Shown here: one piece after another, positions 25,929 through 33,628 of the stretch
Numbering within the stretch: the stretch's first letter is position 1
Layout of the letters: the number at the start of each line of letters is the position of its first letter
Assembly: GCA_026387665.1 (NCBI GenBank)
Contig: JAPLLG010000008.1
Location: forward strand, 186,001 to 250,000
Source of the DNA: Nitrospirota bacterium
GTDB taxonomy: Bacteria > Nitrospirota > Nitrospiria > Nitrospirales > Nitrospiraceae
Direction of reading: 5' to 3'
DNA: 64,000 bases
Notes under the pieces: generated by a model
Database searches by the model: none
Seen by the model: the letters and a program-made list of their open reading frames with translations, nothing else
Told to the model about the DNA's origin: nothing
Translations under genes and position numbers: made by a program

Positions 25929-27164
25929 ATGATGGGACGAAATTTGATGGGTGTGAAGCTCGGGATCGGCGCGGTGATCGTGGCGGCCTTGTGTCTGTCG
26001 CAGTGGCTCGATCATGCCCTCTATGCGCAAGAGGCTCCCAAGCCCACCCTTGAAAAGGCCTTTCCCAGCTCCAGTAAGTGCAAGCGCTGCCATGAGCGCG
26101 TGTTTGAAGAATGGGAAACCTCGCCGCTGTCGAAGTCCATTCATTCCCCGGCCTTCCGCGCCTCCCTCGATGCATTCCTGGCGTCCCCGGCAGGGAAAGA
26201 CAAGGCCCTCTGCTTCCGCTGCCATGCGCCGCACGTGCGCGAATTCCCTGAGCAGGCGCAGCTCTTCATCGATCAGGCCAAGGCCGGCGACCCCTCGCTG
26301 GACGGGGTGGCCTGCGCGCAATGCCACTTGATCAAGCAGGTCGATCGGACCAAACAGCCGCCGGAGCCCAAGTACGAGCTCGGGAGCAAGACGCTCTACG
26401 GTCCCTATAAGGACTTTGTGCAGAACTTGGCCCACCAGTCGATGGAGCTGGGGCTGTTTCAGAAATCCGATCTCTGCCTCAACTGCCACCAGTCTGTTCC
26501 ATCGGCGGCCAACTTAGGCAAGAGCAACGACCTGCTGGGCAACTGGGATCAGAGCAAGGCGGTGAAATCCGGCAAGGAATGCCAGAGCTGCCACATGCCG
26601 GAGCAGGTCGGGGAGTCGGCCAACGGGGAGAAGAAGCGGAAAACCGCGAACCATACCTTCCCCGGACGGATCGGCAAGCTCCGCCAGGAAGCGGCCAAGC
26701 TGGATGTCCAGACCAAAATCGACGGCGACAAGACCATCGTCACGGTGAAGGTGCAGAGTCTCGTGCCGCACAGTTTGCCGACCACCCATCCGGCCTGGGC
26801 GAGCGTGGCGCTGGATCTGGATATCAAAGGAAAGAATCTGAAGACCGTCTTTACCGACAAGCGGGTCTATGGCCGGGTCTATCAGGATGCCAAGGGGCAG
26901 AAGACCAGCTTCGATTTCGAAGCGGTCAAGGTCCTGGAAGATACGGTCTTGAAGCCGGAAGAAACCCGCGTCGAGACCTTCACCTTCCCCACGCCGAAAG
27001 ACACCAAGACTTTCGACGTCGAAGTGACCCTCAACTACGCGCCGATCACCGGCTCAGCCTCCTTCCTGCAGCGAGTCGAAGCGGAGTCCTCCAAAGGCTC
27101 GCAAGATCCCGTCTTCCAGTCGATCGAGATCGTGAAGTTCGCGGAGAATATATCAGTCAAGTAG
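25929..27164 (+). CDS. Pentaheme c-type cytochrome, copy 2
   Basis: A 411-residue paralogue of the preceding gene, 22 nt downstream. The signal region is LGIGAVIVAALCLSQWL, and the hemes bind at CKRCH, CFRCH, CAQCH, CLNCH and CQSCH. The same beta-rich C-terminal domain follows (VKVQSLVPHSLPTTHPAW). Tandem duplication followed by divergence is the simplest explanation. The acceptor and donor are unknown; proximity to two NxrC-like genes suggests a link to electrons from nitrite oxidation, but no direct evidence is visible. Confidence 0.85.
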   Translation: MMGRNLMGVKLGIGAVIVAALCLSQWLDHALYAQEAPKPTLEKAFPSSSKCKRCHERVFEEWETSPLSKSIHSPAFRASLDAFLASPAGKDKALCFRCHAPHVREFPEQAQLFIDQAKAGDPSLDGVACAQCHLIKQVDRTKQPPEPKYELGSKTLYGPYKDFVQNLAHQSMELGLFQKSDLCLNCHQSVPSAANLGKSNDLLGNWDQSKAVKSGKECQSCHMPEQVGESANGEKKRKTANHTFPGRIGKLRQEAAKLDVQTKIDGDKTIVTVKVQSLVPHSLPTTHPAWASVALDLDIKGKNLKTVFTDKRVYGRVYQDAKGQKTSFDFEAVKVLEDTVLKPEETRVETFTFPTPKDTKTFDVEVTLNYAPITGSASFLQRVEAESSKGSQDPVFQSIEIVKFAENISVK

Positions 27165-27239
27165 GCGAGAGGCTTAGAGTACGAAGACTTGGCCTATCGC
27201 CTCTAGCTTCGTGCCGCTCGTCCGATTTAGGAGGTGGGG

Positions 27240-27503
27240 CTAGTCGTAGTGGGTCCACATGCGCAGGACTTTGACGATCTTCTCTTGTTCGAGGACTTGA
27301 TAGACGAGCCTATGCTGGATGTTAATCCTGCGAGGATAGGCGCCGGCCAAATCACCGATTAGTTTTTCGTAGGGGGGAGGGGTTTGAAACGGATTCTTGC
27401 GTAAGAGGTCAAGCAGACGTTCGGTTTTATCTCGCAGGCCTGCCGCCGCGTTTTTCTTCGAGTCCTGCTGCGCTTGTTTGGTAAAGACCAGTTCCCATTT
27501 CAC
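27240..27503 (-). CDS. yoeB: YoeB/Txe-family mRNA interferase toxin
   Basis: An 87-residue toxin, the usual YoeB length when the GTG at 27503 is used. That GTG overlaps the antitoxin stop as GTGA, the classic translational coupling; an upstream ATG at 27524 would overlap by 25 nt. Motifs are WELVFTKQAQQDSKK, LLDLLRKNPFQTPPPYEKL, YPRRINIQHRLVYQV and the terminal RMWTHYD, which hold the Glu, Arg, His and Tyr of the RelE-fold active site. YoeB cleaves mRNA on the ribosome and is held inactive by YefM. Confidence 0.9.
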   Translation of the reverse strand: MKWELVFTKQAQQDSKKNAAAGLRDKTERLLDLLRKNPFQTPPPYEKLIGDLAGAYPRRINIQHRLVYQVLEQEKIVKVLRMWTHYD

Positions 27504-27742
27504 CAGGGGAGTTCTTTCGCGCATTTCCCAACCGGGGTCGCGAGGCCTTTGCGAATGGATTGCCTCATGCGGGAGATGGAGAGCAGATAGACCGTTTCCT
27601 GGATGGCTCGCCAATCATCCTCGGAGACGAGCACCGCACTTGAGCGTTTCCCCGCAATCATGATTGGTTCATGAGATGAAGCCGTTTCATCGATGAGACG
27701 ATATAATTTCGACCGTGCAGCGCTTGCTTTGAGGGTTGTCAT
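27500..27742 (-). CDS. yefM: YefM/Phd-family antitoxin
   Basis: An 80-residue protein upstream of the toxin on the same strand. ASAARSKLYRLIDETASSHE and IMIAGKRSSAVLVSEDDWRA are the DNA-binding Phd/YefM fold; the C-terminal helix (YLLSISRMRQSIRKG) would thread onto the toxin. Members repress their own promoter with toxin as co-repressor. A palindromic operator overlapping a TTGACA box lies about 40-70 bases upstream. Confidence 0.9.
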   Translation of the reverse strand: MTTLKASAARSKLYRLIDETASSHEPIMIAGKRSSAVLVSEDDWRAIQETVYLLSISRMRQSIRKGLATPVGKCAKELPW

Positions 27743-27782
27743 GTCGTCTGCTCCTCATCCTCTCCGTTGGTATCTGCATAAT

Positions 27783-27811
27783 ACGGTACGTGATTGCGTA
27801 CGCACTGTCAA
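27783..27811 (-). promoter_or_regulatory. Promoter with palindromic operator of the yefM-yoeB pair
   Basis: On the minus strand TTGACA (27811-27806) is followed after 17 bases by TACCGT (27788-27783). The inverted repeat GTACG-N6-CGTAC (27786-27801) covers the -10 side. This is the arrangement expected for YefM autorepression. The -10 match is weak. Confidence 0.5.
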
Positions 27812-27885
27812 GGGAGCGAAGAGAAGTTGGTGCCGGTGTGTAGCAGCCGGTTGCGTACGATGCTTCACGAGATACGTGTCACGAA

Positions 27886-28008
27886 GGGTGTTCAAAAAGC
27901 CTGTCCAGCAAGGCCGCAGCGAGTGAAGGGCCGAGGCATACCCGGAGGGTATGTTGAGGGTCTGAACGAAGCGAGAACGAAGCTGGCGGGCTTTTTGACT
28001 GCCCGCTA
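27886..28008 (-). repeat. Family A palindromic element, inverted orientation, anchored at TAG stop
   Basis: Read on the minus strand it begins at the TAG stop of the gene at 28006-28260, then continues with CAAAAAGCCCGCCAGC and ends with GCTGGACAGGCTTTTTGA. The inner hairpin is CATACCC-TCC-GGGTATG, a compensated variant of the CGTACCC/GGGTACG hairpin in other copies. The outermost bases have diverged from GCAGGATGCT. Confidence 0.8.
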
Positions 28009-28260
28009 GTCGGAGATGACGCTGGAGCCCGGCGACTTCATCTTAAAGATCTGCACGGCATTATACATGCCCTTCGCCGGGTGGTTGAGGATGAGGCGGG
28101 AATTAGTAATGTGGGTGTCGAGCAGCTCGTATTGCCCCCCGCTGAAATAGATGTCGCAGTCGTCGATCGCGCAGTTTTTGTAGACGTGGTTGTCCAGCGA
28201 CAGCTTCGCCTTGCTGAACGTCTGCCCATCAATGACGATGTAATTCGGTTCCATTCCCAT
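28006..28260 (-). CDS. Small protein of unknown function, beta-helix-like
   Basis: An 84-residue protein starting MGMEPNYIVIDGQTFSKAKL. The start is chosen because GGAGG precedes it; a second ATG two codons later is equally possible. Short alternating strands with Asn/Asp turns (NHVYKNCAIDDCDIYFSGGQ) look like a few rungs of a right-handed beta-helix. No signal peptide. Similar short proteins occur as lone genes. Its stop codon is the anchor of a family A repeat. Function unknown. Confidence 0.6.
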   Translation of the reverse strand: MGMEPNYIVIDGQTFSKAKLSLDNHVYKNCAIDDCDIYFSGGQYELLDTHITNSRLILNHPAKGMYNAVQIFKMKSPGSSVISD

Positions 28261-28893
28261 AGGCCCTCCACCTGCGCGAACTATAACAACTCTCTTTTTG
28301 ATCCGCAAACTAACCCACTTCAATGGAAAAATGCGGCCGTTTGCGTTTTCATTTCAGTTTCGTTCTTTTTTGAGGGGATACCCGATGTCGGTTCCCCTCC
28401 GCTCGTCGAGCGAGGCCCTTCTCCGGGCGCGCGTTCCGGGAGCACAGGACCAACGTGGGTCTCCCTTCCGATTCTTTACTTTCTCCATAGGGAGCAGGCA
28501 AGCCGTCCTGTACTGCGCGCATCGGACGAGCACATTCCGATTGTGCGCGTTCTGCGAGCAAGAAGGACGGTTGCCTGCTTCTGTCTCCCTTCCAATCTTG
28601 CTCGTTCTCTCTTTAGGGATGGGGGCTGATTGATCTTCCATTGCGCGCGTCCAACGAGGGCCTTCCGAGGCCGCGCGTTGCGCGAGCACAGAAGATCATC
28701 AGTCTCCATCCACGCCCTTTTTCGCCCTTGATCCCCTTCTCTCACCTGTATAGAATGGCCCGACTTTTCAGTTAGTTAGCTGCACGGATCGATTCTGTAC
28801 CACTTCGCGGTTTGCCATCGAACACGTCATCGTGATGGATGGAGGCCAGAGGAAATGGGTGTCCCCTAACACCCCTAACAGGAGGAGACCATT
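28261..28893. other. 633-base gene-free region with structured repeats
   Basis: No credible coding frame is seen: open frames on both strands here are low-complexity shadows of inverted repeats. The region holds three family B units (28375-28702). Just before hppA, the short direct repeat CCCCTAACA occurs twice (about 28863-28880), next to the GGAGGAG Shine-Dalgarno sequence. Confidence 0.7.
28375..28702 (+). repeat. Three family B structured repeat units
   Basis: Units lie at 28375-28465, 28490-28590 and 28626-28702. Each has an outer pair of arms unique to the unit (for example AGCAGGCAAGCCGTCC with GGACGGTTGCCTGCT in unit 2, and CTGATTGATCTTC with GAAGATCATCAG in unit 3) and a shared core with GCGCGC, ACGAG, GCGCGTT and GAGCA. 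Inside the core a second stem also varies while staying paired: GCCC/GGGC, GCACA/TGTGC, GGCCT/AGGCC. A fourth unit lies at 31545-31637 in the opposite orientation. Confidence 0.8.
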
Positions 28894-30883
28894 GTGAGCG
28901 ACTCATCCATCATTACGTTTGCGTTGGTATCGGCGGTGACCGGCATTGCCTATGGCCTCTATCTGGCCATGTGGGTGTTTAAGCTGGATGCCGGCAATCC
29001 GAAGATGCAAGAAATTGCCAAGGCCATTCAGGAAGGCGCGAGCGCCTATCTGAACCGCCAGTATCGGACCGTCGGCGTCGTTGCGGCTGTGTTGTTCGCG
29101 ATGTTGTGGGGCGGAGGGGCGTTCTCCGACAAATTCGGTTTGCTGACTGCGATCGGATTTTTGATTGGCGCAGGCGCGTCGTCGCTGGCCGGCTATGTGG
29201 GCATGGTCATCGCGGTGCGGGCGAACGTGCGGACGGCGCAGGCTGCGCATAACGGGATGAATGCGGCGTTGACCGTGGCCTTCCGCGGCGGCGCGGTGAC
29301 GGGGCTCTTGTTGATCGGCTTGGGCCTGCTGGCCATCACCACCTTCTATGTGGTGGCGTCGCAGATTGCGGGGCAGGAGAAGGCGATTCATGCCCTGTTG
29401 AGTCTTGGATTCGGCGGCAGTTTGATTTCGGTCTTTGCCCGGGTGGGCGGCGGTATCTATACAAAAGCGGCGGACGTTGGCGCGGATCTCGTCGGGAAAG
29501 TCGAAGCGGGGATTCCGGAAGACGATCCGCGCAACCCGGCAGTCATCGCGGATAACGTGGGAGACAATGTCGGCGATTGCGCCGGTATGGCCGCGGATCT
29601 CTTCGAGACCTACGCGGTGACGACGGTCGCAGCGATGGTCCTGGCCTTCACCCTGTTCAAGGGAGTCAGCGCGCCGATTCTGTATCCTCTGGCGTTGGGC
29701 GGCGTGACGATCTTCGCGACGATCATCGGCATTCTCTTTGTGAAGGTGAGCGAAGGCGGCGGGATCATGCCGGCGCTCTACAAGGGCCTGTTCGTGGCGG
29801 GCGGCATCGCTGCGGTAGCCTTCTATCCTGTGACGACCTCGATCATGTCTGGTGTGGGCGGCGTGAGCGGGATGAGCTACTACCTCGCCTCGTTGATCGG
29901 CTTGGCCGTGACCCTTGCCCTCGTCTTTATCACCGATTACTACACGTCGAAGAGCTATGCGCCGGTGAAGGCGATTGCCAAGGCCAGCGAAACGGGCCAT
30001 GCGACGAACATCATTGCAGGATTGGCCGTTGGAATGGAGGCGACGGCCTTGCCGGTGGTGGTGATCGGCGCGGCGATTCTGACGAGCTACTGGCTGTGTG
30101 GCGGCGCGGCATCGGGCGGCTTGTATGGCGTGGCCACTGCGGCAGTCTCGATGTTGTCGATGGCCGGGATTGTGGTGGCGATCGATGCCTTCGGTCCGAT
30201 TACCGACAACGCAGGCGGCATTGCGGAGATGGCGCACCTCGGCAAAGAGGTGCGGGACATTACCGATCCGTTGGATGCGGTCGGCAATACGACCAAAGCC
30301 GTGACGAAGGGCTATGCGATCGGATCGGCCGGTCTTGCGGCGGTGGTGTTGTTCGCCGAATATGCCCGTGAAGTGGCGAAGGGGAGCGGGGCGAGCACCT
30401 TCGACCTCTCCAATCCTTCGGTCCTGGTCGGACTTTTCCTGGGCGGCATGTTGCCCTTCATCTTCGGGGCCCTCTGTATGAAGGCTGTGGGAGAAGCAGC
30501 AGGCCTCGTGGTGGAAGAAGTGCGGCGGCAGTTCCGGACGATCAAGGGGATCATGGAAGGCACAGGCAAGCCGGAATACGGGACCTGCGTGGATATTGTC
30601 ACGCAGGCGGCGATCAAGAAGATGATGGTGCCGGGATTGATTCCCGTCATCTCCCCGATCCTGGTCGGCGTGATTCTGGGGCCGCAGGCCTTGGGCGGCA
30701 TGCTCGTCGGCAGCATTGTCACCGGTCTGTTCGTCGCGATTGAAGGGGACGGACACGCACAAGGCGGCCGTCACCGGCGACACGGTTGGCGATCCCTACA
30801 AGGATACGGCCGGCCCGGCGATCAATCCGATGATCAAGGTCATTAACATCGTGGCTCTGCTCATCGTCTCGCTGCTCGTGTAG
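28894..30883 (+). CDS. hppA: K+-independent H+-translocating pyrophosphatase, broken near its 3' end
   Basis: The membrane pyrophosphatase couples PPi hydrolysis to proton pumping. Intact parts include [20 protein letters not shown] and [18 protein letters not shown] (substrate and Mg binding), [12 protein letters not shown] and [13 protein letters not shown]; Lys in GNTTKA marks the K+-independent subclass. After VTGLFVAI (ending 30741) the frame switches: the next expected residues, [20 protein letters not shown], are read in the +1 frame from 30743 and continue to a TAG at 30881-30883. The conserved segment with GGGAWDNAKK, about 25 codons, is missing at the junction. The unshifted frame runs into an aberrant tail ending at 30846. 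The start is GTG 28894 behind GGAGGAG. Either a recent inactivating deletion or an assembly error. Confidence 0.92.
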
Positions 30884-31008
30884 CAGGATGCTGAAAAAGT
30901 CCGCCAGCTTCGTTCTCGGCTCATCGAAATCCTCAACGTACCCCTGAGGGTACGCCTCCGGTTTCGATTCGCCTGCGGCCTTGCTGGACGGAATTTTTGA
31001 GCATCCTG
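30881..31008 (+). repeat. Family A palindromic element, anchored at the hppA TAG
   Basis: It begins with the TAG that would end the restored hppA frame, then GCAGGATGCTGAAAAAGTCC, and ends GGAATTTTTGAGCATCCTG. Its interior is nearly identical to the copy at 23932 (same CGTACCC-CTGA-GGGTACG hairpin), while the outer arms differ but remain paired. Confidence 0.85.
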
Positions 31009-31074
31009 GAAGTGATTCTCGGCGTTCCTGAATGGCGAGCATGGGATTGGTCAGTATTCAGCTTTCAGCTCCGT

Positions 31075-31151
31075 GCTGATGGCTGAATGCTGACGGCTGA
31101 TCGCTGAGGGCTTATGTCGTTTCACGTTTTACGTCTCACGTTTCACGTTTT
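31075..31151. repeat. Imperfect short tandem repeats between hppA and pup
   Basis: Between the family A element and pup no gene is seen. The stretch has GCTGA-type units repeated about five times (31075-31108) and then CACGTTT/ACGTCT units (31119-31151). A similar pattern, GTGAAACGTGAAAC, occurs inside the repeat at 46361 and GCTGATCGCTGACAGCT near 43430. Confidence 0.65.
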
Positions 31152-31253
31152 GTCACTCGGCTTGACGGCTGAAATGACCCTGGAGTAAGGTGACCGCAGG
31201 GATCACGTTGTGCTGGTCCACGAGAGTTTCCCAGCTGTACGGGAGGTGCTCGG

Positions 31254-31451
31254 ATGGAGAAACAGGAGCGCAAGCAAGAGCCTAAGCGAGAGCCGCAGGG
31301 GAAAGACGACGTTAAGGCCAATCCGAAGGTCGTCGAAGCCGGCAAGAAGATGAAAGAAGACATCGACAAGCTGGTCGATGAAATCGACGACGTCCTCGAG
31401 AAAAACGCAGAAGAATTCGTCAAGAACTACGTGCAAAAAGGGGGGGAGTAG
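31254..31451 (+). CDS. pup: Prokaryotic ubiquitin-like protein (Pup / UBact)
   Basis: A 65-residue, highly charged protein with no hydrophobic core: Lys/Glu/Arg-rich N-terminus (MEKQERKQEPKREPQGKDD), a central helix (KKMKEDIDKLVDEIDDVLEK) and the C-terminal sequence FVKNYVQKGGE. The terminal Gly-Gly-Glu is the form ligated to target lysines by PafA-type ligases, without prior deamidation by Dop. Tagged proteins are fed to a bacterial proteasome. Nitrospirota are among the Gram-negative groups described to carry this UBact branch. GGGAGG sits 9 bases before the ATG. Ligase, Mpa and proteasome genes are not within the window. Confidence 0.9.
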   Translation: MEKQERKQEPKREPQGKDDVKANPKVVEAGKKMKEDIDKLVDEIDDVLEKNAEEFVKNYVQKGGE

Positions 31452-31512
31452 CGACAGGCTACTTCCCTCTTTTTCTTTCTCTCCTTCTCCTCATCTCACA
31501 GGTCGATGTTCT

Positions 31513-31723
31513 GCAGGATGCTGAAGCCGTCCGCCAGCAGGGTGGGATGGCCCAGTGAGTCCCCTGTGCTCGTGCAACGCGCGGTCTCAGAAGACCCTCG
31601 TTGGACGCGCGCAGTGGGGGACTCATCCGGGCCATCCTAGGAAACGTACACGAGCAAGCTTGGAAGAACCATCTTGGATCGCTCGCTTGCGGCCTTGCTG
31701 GACGGACGGTTTGAGCATCCTGC
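31513..31723 (+). repeat. Chimeric element: family A ends around an inverted family B unit
   Basis: The ends GCAGGATGCTGAAGCCGTCC and GGACGGACGGTTTGAGCATC are family A. In place of the usual interior lies a family B unit (31545-31637) in minus orientation, with arms GGATGGCCCAGTGAGTCCCC and GGGGACTCATCCGGGCCATC and inner stem GGTCT/AGACC. The remainder to 31700 is unique. The surrounding gap 31452-31923 holds no credible gene. Confidence 0.8.
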
Positions 31724-31835
31724 GGGAGTGCTTTCCTGTTGTGCCCACATGGAGACCCTCGATGCGTTTGCGTGCCCTGTAGTTTTTCATGGCCCGCTTG
31801 AGAGCCAATACTGATGCGGCCTCCCGTCTGTTGGT

Positions 31836-31864
31836 TTGACAACGCAGCAACGAGCGGCTAGTAT
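31836..31864 (+). promoter_or_regulatory. Sigma-70-type promoter upstream of recJ
   Basis: TTGACA (31836-31841), a 17-base spacer and TAGTAT (31859-31864) form a good promoter, predicting a transcript start near 31871, about 53 bases before the recJ ATG. Confidence 0.65.
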
Positions 31865-31923
31865 CCCTTTAATTCTCAGCTAGTTAGCTTCTACTGCGAC
31901 TCAGAACCATTCGAGGAACTTTC

Positions 31924-33621
31924 ATGAAATCCAAGCTCTGGGTCTTCCGTGACATCAATCTCTCTCAGCGGGCGTCGTTGGTCCAGGCCCTTTCCATTTC
32001 TCCTGCGACGGCTTCGCTCTTTTTGGCTCGCGGCGTGACGACGCCGGATGAAGCCACGTCCTGGATGTCGCTGCAGTCGCCGCACGATCCGTTTTTAATT
32101 CCCGATATGGAGCAGGCGGTCGAACGGTTGCATCGCGCGGTCACGACACGGGAGCCGATCTGTTTTTACGGCGACTACGATGTCGACGGGATTACGGCGA
32201 CCAGTGTCTACCTGTCGTTCTTCGGCGGGCTGGGCGCCAATGTGCGCGCTTATGTGCCGCATCGTCTGCGCGAAGGCTATGGGCTCAATCTCAGCGCCGT
32301 GCAGCGGCTGCATGACGAAGGCATCTCGCTGCTGGTGACCTCCGATTGCGGGACGACTTCCCATAAAGAAATCGCGTTGGCGGCCAAGCTGGGTATGGAT
32401 GTGGTGGTGACCGACCATCACCAGAGCGACGAGGAGATGCCGCCGGCTGTGGCGGTGCTCAATCCCCATCGCGCAGGGGCCCTCTATCCCTTCCGCGGGC
32501 TCTGCTCTGCGGCGCTGGCCTACAAGGTGGCGCAGGCCTATCAGCTGCGTTACGGGGTGGCCGGGGTGCCGTTGGAGTCGTTGCTCGATCTCGTGGCTTT
32601 GGCGACAGTGGCCGACGTGGTGCCGTTGCACGATGAGAATCGAAATTTTGTGCGTGAGGGGCTGGTCCAGTTGTCGCGCGGCGCGCGCTGCGGCGTGCGG
32701 GCCTTGAAGCAGGTGGCGGGGGTGACGCGGGATTGCACGGCGGAAACGATCGCCTTCAAGCTGGCGCCCCGCATCAATGCCGCCGGGCGATTGGACGATG
32801 CCATGTTAGGGGTGCGGTTGCTGACGACCGACAATCCGCTCGAGGCGCAGCAGTTGGCAGACCGGCTGGAGCAGTTGAATCGGGAACGGCAGCGCATCGA
32901 AGTGGACATCATGGAAGAGGCGCTGGCGTCATTGAAGGATAAAGAGTTGCCGCCCGCATTGGTCTTGGCTTCCAGGAACTGGCATCTTGGCGTGGTTGGA
33001 ATTGTCGCCGCTCGGTTGGTGGACCGGTTTCAGCGTCCGGCGATCGTCATGGCCATCAATGAGCAGGGCATTGCGAAGGGCTCGGCGCGGACGACCGGCG
33101 GGTTCGATCTCTATCAAGGTTTGGCGTCCTGCCGGGAGATGCTGGAGGCATTCGGCGGACATCCCAGCGCTGCCGGAGTGACGATTCGCGAATCCAGGAT
33201 TGACGAGTTCCGCGCCAAATTTTCCGATGCAGTCGTAGGCTGGACCCACGAGGGGGCCAAGGTGCCGACGTTAAATGTCGATGCCGAGGTCCGGCTGGAC
33301 GAAGTGAATCTGAAGCTGATCCAGGAAATCTGTTCGCTGCATCCGTTCGGGGCCGGCAATCCTGAGCCCACGTTTGCCGTGACCCGGCTTGAAGTGATGG
33401 AGGCCCGCACCGTCGGCGAGAAACATCTGAAAATGACCGTGCGGCAGGGCTCCTCGGTGCCGTTCGATAGTATTGCGTTCGGGATGAGGTCGTTGCTGGA
33501 GCGGGGCATTCCGTCCCGCACGCCGGTGGATCTGGCCTTCACGCCTGAACTGAACCATTGGAACGGCCGTGACAGGATTCAGCTCCGCATTCGCGATGTT
33601 CGTCCGAGTGTGATGGAGTGA
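31924..33621 (+). CDS. recJ: Single-strand DNA-specific exonuclease RecJ
   Basis: A 565-residue 5'-3' exonuclease of recombination and mismatch repair. The DHH domain shows YGDYDVDGITAT (metal-binding Asp pair), SDCGTTSHKEI and VTDHHQSDEEMP. The DHHA1 domain shows ASRNWHLGVVGIVAARLVD and AFGGHPSAAGVTI, and the C-terminal OB-like domain begins near NVDAEVRLDEVNL. Length fits the family. A promoter-like sequence lies upstream, and rel follows after 7 nt, probably in the same transcript. Confidence 0.96.
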   Translation: MKSKLWVFRDINLSQRASLVQALSISPATASLFLARGVTTPDEATSWMSLQSPHDPFLIPDMEQAVERLHRAVTTREPICFYGDYDVDGITATSVYLSFFGGLGANVRAYVPHRLREGYGLNLSAVQRLHDEGISLLVTSDCGTTSHKEIALAAKLGMDVVVTDHHQSDEEMPPAVAVLNPHRAGALYPFRGLCSAALAYKVAQAYQLRYGVAGVPLESLLDLVALATVADVVPLHDENRNFVREGLVQLSRGARCGVRALKQVAGVTRDCTAETIAFKLAPRINAAGRLDDAMLGVRLLTTDNPLEAQQLADRLEQLNRERQRIEVDIMEEALASLKDKELPPALVLASRNWHLGVVGIVAARLVDRFQRPAIVMAINEQGIAKGSARTTGGFDLYQGLASCREMLEAFGGHPSAAGVTIRESRIDEFRAKFSDAVVGWTHEGAKVPTLNVDAEVRLDEVNLKLIQEICSLHPFGAGNPEPTFAVTRLEVMEARTVGEKHLKMTVRQGSSVPFDSIAFGMRSLLERGIPSRTPVDLAFTPELNHWNGRDRIQLRIRDVRPSVME

Positions 33622-33628
33622 GTGAGCC

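Noticed and set aside
28375-28702. CRISPR array or integron attC sites
   Set aside because: Units are inverted, unevenly spaced and carry a conserved core with variable arms; there are no regular direct repeats, no cas genes and no integrase, and attC end motifs are absent.
28298-28745. Several overlapping open frames on both strands
   Set aside because: They are Arg/Ser/Pro-rich and arise from inverted repeats of family B; no ribosome site or protein-like pattern is present.
31559-31782. Open frame spanning the chimeric repeat at 31.5 kb
   Set aside because: It runs through the inverted repeat and its terminator-like ends, and has no ribosome site.
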